Positions 1 to 5,071 of a stretch of DNA of 5,658 bases are shown here, piece after piece (position 1 is the first letter of the stretch; each line of letters begins with the position of its first letter). A program made the position numbers and the translations under genes. Source of the DNA: Alphaproteobacteria bacterium (lineage in GTDB: Bacteria > Pseudomonadota > Alphaproteobacteria > CAAHEQ01 > UBA3637); NCBI GenBank assembly GCA_017555325.1, contig JAFZGR010000056.1, positions 1-5,658 of the forward strand. The letters are read 5' to 3'. The notes below the pieces were generated by a model. The model was not told the origin of the DNA. It ran no database searches and saw only the letters and a list, made by a program, of their open reading frames with translations.

Positions 1-1659
1 ATCTGAATCCGAATACTCTTGTTGTTCGAGGGTGTTTTGTATTTGTTGAGATGTATCGGTTGGTTGTTGTGTGTTATCCGAAGAATCAGAGCCTTGTTGA
101 GTGTCTTGTTGTTGAATTTGAGAACCATTTTCGTTTTCATTTAATTCATCATTGGGTGTATTGTTTGAACTTTTTGAGGAATTTTGTGAATCTGATTTGT
201 TTTGTTTTTGAGAAGAATTTTGATTGTTGGAAGTACTATCGTTATCAGATGTATCTGATTGCTTGTTTTCTTCTTCCTGATTGGTTGAACTGGATTGTGG
301 TTGATTTTCGTTATTGTTTTCTTTAGAATCAGATTCGTTTTCTTGATTTTTTTGAGCCGAATTGTTTTGATTTTTATCTCGTTTTTTGAGTTGTTTTTCA
401 ATGTACTCTTTGTTAAATTTTGCATCGGCATGAGATGGATGTGTTTTTAAAACCGTTTCATATGCTTCAATTGCCTTTTCATATTCTTTTAAATGTGCCC
501 AAGTATTGCCTTGATTATATAAAGATTCAATGGAAGAATCTGATTGATATGTTTCTAAGGCTTTTTGATAGTTTTTCAGTTGATATTGTTTGTTTCCGTT
601 CTGGATTGTTCGATAACTTTCCTGATCGGGACGTAGCCATATACCGGCAAAACAATTAGTTGATGCGGTTAGCACAAGAGTTCCAAGAAGCACATAAAAA
701 ATACCTTTACGGAATAATAGAAGCATAAATGGAAATGCTAAAATAATAATATAAACGCCTAAATCTTGCCAAACATCCATTTGGGTTATGGAGTTTGCCC
801 AGTGTGGAAGTTGGGTTGATAAAAACGGAGAACTTTTGGGTTGAGTTGCTTGAATCAGTTTTTTTATTTCAGTTCCATCTGGTTGTGCCGGGTAATAAAT
901 GCCGATTTCTTCTAATGCTTCTTTGTTTGGTTTGGATAGAATCAAATCACCGGTTGCTGTTCTTAAAAATGAACCGTTTTTGCTTAAAACCGGTTCACCG
1001 GTTTGTGTTGAACCGATACTTAAAATTCCCATAGTATAAGATTCGTTTTGCAGACGTGTGCGAACATTTTCTGTATCCGGGGTTCCGCCGGTAATCAATA
1101 AAATCCGTCCTGAACCTGTTTGAATATTTTTTAAAAGAGTGATTGCTGTTTCAATTCCTTTGTCCAGATAATTTCCTAAATCAGGCATAACCTGTGGTTG
1201 TAAAGATGGAACCAAGGATTTTAACATTTCCGTATCCTGTGTTAACGGGGAGGCAACATATCCTTTTGTATCGTACAAAACAATGCCGATTTGATTACCC
1301 TTTAACTGTTCTAATATTTCGTATAATTTGATGTGCAATTGTGCTATTTTTTCGGCATTCAACGTGTTTAAATCAACAACCAACACCGTAGCAGGAGCAT
1401 CTTTTACCCCTTCGGTTGGCATTTTGTCAAATGCTGGTCCGGATAAGGCAAGACATAAAAGAAACCAAATAAGCGTTATCAGTACGAATGTTTTATTTTG
1501 TTTGATGCTTATTTTTTTCTGAACAATTAAGTGGGGTAAAAAAACGGATTGAATATGTTTTTTCCATGGATTTGTTATATTTGCTCCTTTTTTTTGAATC
1601 AAATAAAACACAATTGGTAAAAGTAAAAGCAGTAATGCCCACGGACGTAAAAAAATCAT
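1..1659 (-). CDS. batB: BatB/BatC-type fusion: membrane VWA domain plus TPR protein (3' end outside window)
   Basis: This is an open frame of 553 codons running off the left edge, so the C-terminus is missing. The start ATG (1659-1657) overlaps the batA stop as ATGA, with GGAG at 1669-1666 six bases upstream, so translation is probably coupled. Order: membrane segment at residues ~7-22 (after FLRPW), a second at ~55-72, a VWA domain at ~88-255, two membrane segments at ~300-316 and ~319-335, TPR repeats at ~350-412 (YNQGNTWAHLKEYEKAIEAY is a classic unit), then a Gln/Asn/Ser/Asp/Glu tail from ~415 onward. The segments PLTQD (138-142), VMP (157-159) and GEPVLSKNGSFLR match the BatB-type VWA-TPR proteins known from Gammaproteobacteria, whose tails are also Gln-rich. 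The metal site is degenerate: DxSxS is D96-L-N-T-L, the usual Ser/Thr of loop 2 is N163, and the loop 3 Asp is G191. Family role: envelope complex with BatA, linked to aerotolerance and stress. Its exact function here is inferred. Confidence 0.9.
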   Translation of the reverse strand, partial: MIFLRPWALLLLLLPIVFYLIQKKGANITNPWKKHIQSVFLPHLIVQKKISIKQNKTFVLITLIWFLLCLALSGPAFDKMPTEGVKDAPATVLVVDLNTLNAEKIAQLHIKLYEILEQLKGNQIGIVLYDTKGYVASPLTQDTEMLKSLVPSLQPQVMPDLGNYLDKGIETAITLLKNIQTGSGRILLITGGTPDTENVRTRLQNESYTMGILSIGSTQTGEPVLSKNGSFLRTATGDLILSKPNKEALEEIGIYYPAQPDGTEIKKLIQATQPKSSPFLSTQLPHWANSITQMDVWQDLGVYIIILAFPFMLLLFRKGIFYVLLGTLVLTASTNCFAGIWLRPDQESYRTIQNGNKQYQLKNYQKALETYQSDSSIESLYNQGNTWAHLKEYEKAIEAYETVLKTHPSHADAKFNKEYIEKQLKKRDKNQNNSAQKNQENESDSKENNNENQPQSSSTNQEEENKQSDTSDNDSTSNNQNSSQKQNKSDSQNSSKSSNNTPNDELNENENGSQIQQQDTQQGSDSSDNTQQPTDTSQQIQNTLEQQEYSDSD

Positions 1660-2645
1660 GATATTCTCCGTTTGATTATTGCCCAAAACAAACAAATTAA
1701 AGCACCGATGAGTGGAATAAAAAACAATTCTTTACGAGGACGAAAACTTTGTCCTTTGTCTTCAATTGGCTCCAATTTATCGATGGTTTGATAAATTTCT
1801 TTTAATTCATTTGTTGTTTTGGCTCGAAAATATTTTCCCCCCGTTTGTTCTGCAATTATTGACAGGGTTTGTTCATCTAAATCCGCAGCCGGATTAATTA
1901 ATTGATTGAACCCGAAAAAGTCCCGAATGGCTTTGGGTTCGGAGCCAATTCCAATGGTATAAATTTTAATGCCTAATTTTTTTGCCAATTGTAATGCTTC
2001 CGGTACACTAACAACACCGGCATTTGCATATCCGTCTGACAGCAAAATAACAATTCTGCTTTCAGCCGGTAATTTGGAAACATTTGCAACACTTAATGCC
2101 AAGGCATCGCCAATAGCGGTCATTTCTCCTGCAATGGCAATATCCACTTCTTTTAATAATTGACGAACAGTTTGTGTATCTAGCGTTAAAGGGGTATATG
2201 TGAACGCCTCACTTCCGAATATAACCAAAGAGAGCTTATCTCCGGTTCGCTTTGCCAAAAAATCATCAGCAACTGTTTTAACGAGTGATAAACGGGTAAT
2301 CGGTTTATTATTTATATCGAAATCCTGTTCCTGCATAGAACCAGATGTATCGAGAGCCAATACAATATTACGTGCATTTTGCGGATATGTTTCAGTGGTA
2401 CCATACCAAACAGGACGGGCAGCAGCGCAAATAAAAAATAACCAAGTTAAAATAAGCGGTATTTTTGCTTTCGGTCTGTATTGTTGTGTTGTGCTTAAAG
2501 CAAAGGCTGAAATTTGTCGGAAAAACGGAACCCGTAATGCATTGATTACAGTTGTTTGTTCATTATTAGCAGGCTTCATCCAATGCCGAACAAAATACGG
2601 CAATGGCAAAAGAATAAATACAAAAGGCCATAAAAAAAATTCCAT
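1656..2645 (-). CDS. batA: BatA-type VWA domain inner-membrane protein
   Basis: A 329-residue protein from the ATG at 2645. An in-frame TTG at 2669 would add eight residues, but it has no ribosome site and would place KQSYIDV before the family-like start MEFFLWPF. Membrane segments lie at residues ~4-19, ~62-76 and ~307-324, with the VWA domain (~92-290) between the second and third, so it should face the periplasm. The MIDAS metal site is complete: D99-T-S-G-S103, T176 in EMTAIGDAL, and D204 in LLSDG. The segment around residues 222-300 (KIYTIGIG, then an EQTGGKYFRA motif) is the usual BatA end. Family knowledge: BatA works with BatB and often with a MoxR AAA+ ATPase and a DUF58 protein. Neither of the latter lies upstream here. 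It is first in the operon and ends by ATGA overlap with batB. Confidence 0.93.
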   Translation of the reverse strand: MEFFLWPFVFILLPLPYFVRHWMKPANNEQTTVINALRVPFFRQISAFALSTTQQYRPKAKIPLILTWLFFICAAARPVWYGTTETYPQNARNIVLALDTSGSMQEQDFDINNKPITRLSLVKTVADDFLAKRTGDKLSLVIFGSEAFTYTPLTLDTQTVRQLLKEVDIAIAGEMTAIGDALALSVANVSKLPAESRIVILLSDGYANAGVVSVPEALQLAKKLGIKIYTIGIGSEPKAIRDFFGFNQLINPAADLDEQTLSIIAEQTGGKYFRAKTTNELKEIYQTIDKLEPIEDKGQSFRPRKELFFIPLIGALICLFWAIIKRRIS

Positions 2646-2651
2646 GACATC

Positions 2652-2680
2652 AATATAAGACTGTTTCAAAATAAAATCAA
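2652..2680 (-). promoter_or_regulatory. Candidate sigma70-type promoter for batA-batB (possibly leaderless)
   Basis: Read on the minus strand, TTGATT (2680-2675) is followed by a 17-base spacer and TATATT (2657-2652). Only six bases separate the -10 box from the batA ATG at 2645, so transcription would start at or very near the start codon. No Shine-Dalgarno sequence is visible upstream of batA, which fits a leaderless message. In such an AT-rich stretch the boxes could be chance, and an upstream promoter reading through the terminator is the alternative. Confidence 0.4.
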
Positions 2681-2723
2681 CTGATTTTAAAAATGTTTCG
2701 TTTAGTTGTTGTATAAAGACTAT

Positions 2724-2751
2724 AAAAAAACTGCCTTTCGGCAGTTTTTTT
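2724..2751. terminator. Bidirectional rho-independent terminator
   Basis: CTGCC (2731-2735) pairs with GGCAG (2740-2744) across a 4-base TTTC loop. The stem is flanked by seven A (2724-2730) and seven T (2745-2751), which give a terminator tract on either strand and can extend the stem to 12 bp. It lies one base beyond the stop codon of the small minus-strand gene (2753-3028), so it should end that transcript and isolate it from the bat operon. Confidence 0.92.
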
Positions 2752-2752
2752 A

Positions 2753-3028
2753 TTATTGATTAACCCGTTTCCGTTCCTCTTGTAATTTCAACATAACTAA
2801 CCGTTGGCGTTCAATCAATTCGTTAAGTTGTTCATTGCTAAATGGACGATTGGTTAAAACTTCTTGGCGCTCTGCCATTTGTTTCTCCAAGGCTTCATTG
2901 TAGCGTTCTTCCCAAGTTTGTTCCGATTTTGTGTTTTGTTGGGTTTGATTGTTTTCTGCTTCAGTTGCATTGAGTGTTGCGCCAAAAACGGTGGCAATTG
3001 TAAAAAGTTTTCTTGTGATATTTTTCAT
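2753..3028 (-). CDS. Small predicted exported, charged helical protein of unknown function
   Basis: A 91-residue protein that I do not recognise. The N-terminus looks like a Sec signal peptide: basic MKNITRK, a short hydrophobic run to about residue 20, and an ATEA-like cleavage site near residues 21-24. The mature part starts with a Gln/Asn/Thr linker (~25-36) and then becomes a strongly charged, probably helical or coiled-coil segment (WEERYNEALEKQMAERQEV, then NEQLNELIERQRL and a KLQEERKR end). No cysteines and no second membrane segment are visible. The start is well supported: AAGGA (3040-3036) sits seven bases before the ATG, a good promoter lies upstream, and a strong terminator follows the stop. 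These make it a real monocistronic gene rather than chance. A periplasmic protein is inferred. Confidence 0.8.
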   Translation of the reverse strand: MKNITRKLFTIATVFGATLNATEAENNQTQQNTKSEQTWEERYNEALEKQMAERQEVLTNRPFSNEQLNELIERQRLVMLKLQEERKRVNQ

Positions 3029-3068
3029 TGTCTATTCCTTTTGTTTTTTTGTGAATTAAGTGGGGCGT

Positions 3069-3097
3069 ATGATATATTGTTTTTTGTTGAAAGTCAA
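3069..3097 (-). promoter_or_regulatory. Sigma70-type promoter of the small exported-protein gene
   Basis: On the minus strand, TTGACT (3097-3092), a 17-base spacer and TATCAT (3074-3069) each match the consensus hexamers at five of six positions. The expected transcription start near 3062 gives a leader of about 34 bases that contains the AAGGA ribosome site. Confidence 0.7.
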
Positions 3098-3140
3098 GAA
3101 AAATTTTAAAAAATAATATATTACCCTTATTTGTGTACAA

Positions 3141-3169
3141 TTGTATGTTTTTTTAGACAGAATTATAAA
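3141..3169 (+). promoter_or_regulatory. Possible promoter upstream of the GC-richer island
   Basis: TTGTAT (3141-3146; only three of six matches) lies 17 bases before TATAAA (3164-3169; five of six). Transcription would start near 3176, at the left edge of the GC-richer stretch. The weak -35 box and AT-rich background make this tentative. Confidence 0.25.
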
Positions 3170-3175
3170 GGATAA

Positions 3176-3300
3176 GAAAAACTATCAGGTGATTTCTGAA
3201 TCGGATTCGTGTGGTATTGAGCATGCTATTTTCTACCCAAGTGGATAGACATGGATAATTCACACCTAACACAAGGTCTGCGAAGTTTTTTAAGCAATGA
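3176..3300. other. GC-richer island in the intergenic region; possible small RNA or gene remnant
   Basis: By hand count, 3181-3300 is about 39% GC, against about 17-28% in the following 240 bases, so it resembles coding or structured DNA rather than spacer. It contains small dyads: GAATC/GATTC near 3199-3209, GCATGC near 3221-3226, and CTACCC/GGATAG around an AAGT loop near 3233-3248 (five of six pairs). A T run at 3286-3291 follows, but without a strong GC hairpin before it. A weak promoter precedes it on the plus strand. No protein frame is convincing on either strand. Its nature is unknown. Confidence 0.35.
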
Positions 3301-3444
3301 AGTTTAAAAAGAAAAATACTTATGGAAGTTTATGGTGTTCGATTCAATTTTATATCATTTACTTATATCTCACAAACAATTTCCTGTTTCTCGATTATAT
3401 ATTCAAGGCATATTCCAATTAACAATATGATGTACAAGAGATGT

Positions 3445-3456
3445 AAAAAAAGGGAC
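3445..3456 (+). repeat. A-tract/GGGAC motif, copy 1
   Basis: Seven A followed by GGGAC. The core AAAAAAGGGAC is identical to the 11 bases at 4705-4715, and its inner nine bases recur inverted at 3584-3592. Function unknown; candidate protein-binding site, repeat-element end or cassette boundary. Confidence 0.45.
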
Positions 3457-3583
3457 GTATAATTGCAATCTTTTTTTTTACTTTTTTGCATTTTTTTAAA
3501 TTTTAGATAACATATTCAATAAAAACAACAATTTCTCATTTTTTAAAAAATCTGATTTTTGTGTTTCGAAGCGGTAAAAAAAG

Positions 3584-3592
3584 GTCCCTTTT
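3584..3592 (-). repeat. A-tract/GGGAC motif, copy 2 (inverted)
   Basis: The plus strand reads GTCCCTTTT, the exact reverse complement of AAAAGGGAC shared by copies 1 and 3. It lies about 50 bases upstream of the pilin start and could be a regulatory site for that gene. Confidence 0.4.
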
Positions 3593-3605
3593 ATTACACT
3601 CACTT

Positions 3606-3611
3606 TATAAA
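3606..3611 (+). promoter_or_regulatory. Possible -10 box of the pilin-like gene
   Basis: TATAAA matches the consensus -10 at five of six positions and sits 33 bases before the chosen start codon. No -35 box is visible at 16-18 bases upstream (the bases there read AAGGTCCC and include motif copy 2), so this promoter may need an activator or may not be real. Confidence 0.3.
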
Positions 3612-3630
3612 TGCAACTTTATCATGTGAG

Positions 3631-3635
3631 AGGAG
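3631..3635 (+). promoter_or_regulatory. Ribosome binding site of the pilin-like gene
   Basis: AGGAG lies three bases before the ATG at 3639 and nine before the in-frame ATG at 3645. The latter spacing is more usual and gives a leader (MLKNEIG) of typical short prepilin form, so 3645 is preferred. Confidence 0.65.
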
Positions 3636-3644
3636 AAAATGTGT

Positions 3645-4706
3645 ATGCTTAAAAATGAAATCGGTCGTTCAATGGTAGAAATACTGGGAACATTGAGTGT
3701 TATTGGGGTATTAAGTGTCGGTGGTATCATGGGTTATAAATTTGCGGTGGATAAATATCAGGCTAATCAAACTATTAATGATATTAATTTGCGGGCATTA
3801 GATATTTTAATTCAGCAATCGGAAAACAAACCGATATCGTTGGATGAGTGGGAAAATATGGCAACCATTTTTCCGATAGAATTAGTTTTTGACGGAGAAA
3901 CAACCGAAGAACGGGCATTGATACAGGTTTCAAATGTTCCTCAAAATGTGTGTAAAATATTAGTTAATGATATGAAAAGTCGTTCGGAAGTCAGTATCAA
4001 TGGATATATAACGGAAGACGGGAGTAATACCGATTGTACAGATACAAACACGCTTGCTTTTTATTTCGGTAACAATGAACCATGTGGTAGTACCTATTGT
4101 ACATCGCAAGCACCGTATTGTTATCAGGAAACGCAAACGTGTAAACCATGTATCACAGCCGGACACTGCCCTAGTGAAAAACCGATATGTAATAATTTTC
4201 AATGTGAGGCCTGTCCTGCAGATACGCCAATTTGGAATGCTTCACAACAAACGTGTGTCGGTTGTGAAACAGATTCTGATTGTGTCGGTAATAAACTATG
4301 TTTTCCACGGTTACAAAAATGTTATGGATATAGTTTAAAGTCAATTGATGATACGCCTAATTGGGTGTATATTAGAATAAATAATAGTGATTATGCCGGT
4401 TATGATGAGGCGGTCTATATGTGTAATCATTTGGGATACGAACTGCCTGTTCCCACAGATTTTATTAGTGATTGGGATGGTGTTTCTCTAATGGATAACG
4501 GTGTTTTTACCCCTACAAATATTGGTAATGCTGTATCTGCAAATGTGCCGAAGACATATTACAGTCAGGTTTGGACGAGTGAATCCCGAGGGGTTGGTAT
4601 TAATGCATTTTGGGATTATTATATTGTTTATATGAGAGATAAAAAAGAATTATATAATTTTCATAAAACTCATTATGCAGCAGTTGTATGTAAACCGATT
4701 GATTAA
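3645..4706 (+). CDS. Type IV pilin-like protein with Cys-rich module and lectin-like C-terminal domain (putative adhesin)
   Basis: A 353-residue protein (355 if the ATG at 3639 is used). MLKNEIG followed by RSMVE is a type III prepilin signal: cleavage after G7 leaves Glu at mature position 5, then a hydrophobic helix to about residue 30. Residues ~40-145 look like a PilS/PilV-type pilin domain (a SNVPQNVCKIL segment, VSINGY, C103 and C131 as a likely disulphide). Residues 131-226 carry 15 cysteines, including two units of form C-x2-C-x5-C-x5/6-C-x4/6-C beginning at C166 and C204. Residues ~237-353 resemble C-type-lectin, FISUMP or DUF1566 folds: MCNHLGYELPVPTDF, then QVWTSES, a Trp/Tyr-rich strand and a final VVCK, with C260 and C349 as the likely disulphide. 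The domain reading is pattern-based. Family knowledge suggests a membrane-anchored pilin exported by a type IV pilus or type II-like system; an adhesive role is inferred. No assembly genes lie in the window. Confidence 0.85.
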   Translation: MLKNEIGRSMVEILGTLSVIGVLSVGGIMGYKFAVDKYQANQTINDINLRALDILIQQSENKPISLDEWENMATIFPIELVFDGETTEERALIQVSNVPQNVCKILVNDMKSRSEVSINGYITEDGSNTDCTDTNTLAFYFGNNEPCGSTYCTSQAPYCYQETQTCKPCITAGHCPSEKPICNNFQCEACPADTPIWNASQQTCVGCETDSDCVGNKLCFPRLQKCYGYSLKSIDDTPNWVYIRINNSDYAGYDEAVYMCNHLGYELPVPTDFISDWDGVSLMDNGVFTPTNIGNAVSANVPKTYYSQVWTSESRGVGINAFWDYYIVYMRDKKELYNFHKTHYAAVVCKPID

Positions 4707-4741
4707 AAAAGGGACAGTTTAATTAATGACAAAAATCGGTT
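4693..4741 (+). terminator. Weak inverted repeat at the end of the pilin-like gene
   Basis: AACCGATT (4693-4700) is perfectly repeated inverted as AATCGGTT (4734-4741), with a 33-base loop that contains the stop codon and motif copy 3. The stem begins inside the last codons and is followed by a T-rich but interrupted stretch, so it is a poor intrinsic terminator. It may be a chance pairing or an mRNA 3' end structure. Confidence 0.25.
4705..4715 (+). repeat. A-tract/GGGAC motif, copy 3
   Basis: AAAAAAGGGAC overlaps the TAA stop (4704-4706) of the pilin-like gene. It repeats directly the sequence at 3446-3456, so copies 1 and 3 bracket the gene and its upstream region in the same orientation. 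Confidence 0.45.
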
Positions 4742-4762
4742 GTTTGTTTGGTGTAATTTTTC

Positions 4763-4791
4763 TTGAAAAGAATATTAAATTGTGTTATAAA
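4763..4791 (+). promoter_or_regulatory. Sigma70-type promoter of hfq-hflX
   Basis: TTGAAA (4763-4768), a 17-base spacer and TATAAA (4786-4791) each match consensus at five of six positions. The expected start near 4798 leaves a leader of about 26 bases containing the hfq ribosome site. Confidence 0.7.
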
Positions 4792-4811
4792 TATTTAATC
4801 ATTTTTATCAT

Positions 4812-4817
4812 AAGGAG
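4812..4817 (+). promoter_or_regulatory. Ribosome binding site deciding the hfq start
   Basis: AAGGAG sits six bases before the ATG at 4824. An in-frame TTG at 4818 directly abuts this site and cannot be the start, so Hfq begins MFFSEEKF. Confidence 0.85.
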
Positions 4818-4823
4818 TTGTGT

Positions 4824-5045
4824 ATGTTTTTTTCAGAAGAAAAATTTTTAAAAATTTTATGTAAAGACCAAGTGCCGACAACTGTTTTTTTAACATGCGG
4901 TGTTAAATTACAGGGAATTGTTACCTCTTTTGATAAATATGTTTTATTTTTACGTCGGGATGGTCATACACAAATGATTTATAAATCAGCTGTTTCAACC
5001 GTGATGCCGTCTATGCCGATTGAAGCAAAATTTGATGATGAATAA
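4824..5045 (+). CDS. hfq: RNA chaperone Hfq (divergent, short)
   Basis: A 73-residue Sm-like protein that should form a hexameric ring pairing small RNAs with mRNAs. Sm1 is clear (FLKILCKDQVP, then VFLTCGVKLQG and SFDKY), and Sm2 reads QMIYKSAVSTVMP. RRDGHTQ is the alphaproteobacterial form. Several RNA-contact positions differ from E. coli Hfq: Gln8 is E5, Gln41 is K38, Phe42 is Y39, and His57 of the YKH motif is S55, while Tyr55 and Lys56 are kept (Y53, K54). The rim RRER is CKDQ (13-16), so one of the arginine-patch positions is Cys and another Lys. The C-terminal tail is only about 11 residues and ends acidic. It has its own promoter, and hflX follows after 26 bases. Confidence 0.95.
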   Translation: MFFSEEKFLKILCKDQVPTTVFLTCGVKLQGIVTSFDKYVLFLRRDGHTQMIYKSAVSTVMPSMPIEAKFDDE

Positions 5046-5071
5046 TTTAATGCAATAAGGATTGTATAGGA

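Larger units (their letters stand above)
3098..3638. other. Non-coding divergent intergenic region
   Basis: About 540 bases without a convincing gene, between the promoter of the minus-strand small gene and the plus-strand pilin gene. Most of it is extremely AT-rich (about 17-28% GC by hand count between 3301 and 3540) with long A and T runs, such as the T run at 3471-3479. It holds a GC-richer island (~3180-3300), two copies of an A-tract/GGGAC motif (3445-3456 and, inverted, 3584-3592), and a possible -10 box for the pilin gene. No tRNA, rRNA or CRISPR structure is seen. The open frames inside are short and lack starts with ribosome sites. Confidence 0.8.

Noticed and set aside
1..420. Repetitive look of the left end as a possible CRISPR or tandem repeat array
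   Set aside because: There is no regular repeat-spacer period; the appearance comes from low-complexity codons for Gln, Asn and Ser.
141..431. Minus-strand 96-codon open frame within the BatB tail
   Set aside because: It is a shifted-frame shadow of the low-complexity Q/N/S tail, with Lys/Ile/Thr-rich composition produced by the same A-rich codons.
1525..1536. 12-base match AATTAAGTGGGG shared with 3054-3065
   Set aside because: About one such match is expected by chance in a window of this size and composition, and one copy lies inside batB coding sequence.
51..2658. Several plus-strand open frames (for example 51-326, 420-659, 795-1034, 1328-1522, 1969-2163, 2200-2658)
   Set aside because: They lie antisense to the bat genes, have no family resemblance or ribosome sites, and the minus-strand frames are strongly supported by domain motifs.
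2864..3109. Plus-strand 81-codon open frame opposite the small exported-protein gene
   Set aside because: It is antisense to a gene with a good promoter, ribosome site and terminator, and its Cys/Phe-rich product is typical of antisense translation.
3251..3307. Plus-strand 18-codon open frame beginning MDNSHLTQ in the intergenic region
   Set aside because: No Shine-Dalgarno sequence and too short to support without conservation data.
3156..3329. Minus-strand stop-free stretch of 58 codons across the GC-richer island
   Set aside because: It has no start codon near its beginning and no recognisable protein motif; kept only as part of the unexplained island.
3541..3600. Possible tRNA T-arm around GTTTCGAAGCG
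   Set aside because: No acceptor stem, anticodon arm or CCA context can be folded around it.
3960..4338. Alternative open frames on both strands inside the pilin-like gene
   Set aside because: The 353-codon frame has a coherent prepilin signal, cysteine pattern and C-terminal domain; the others are shadows.
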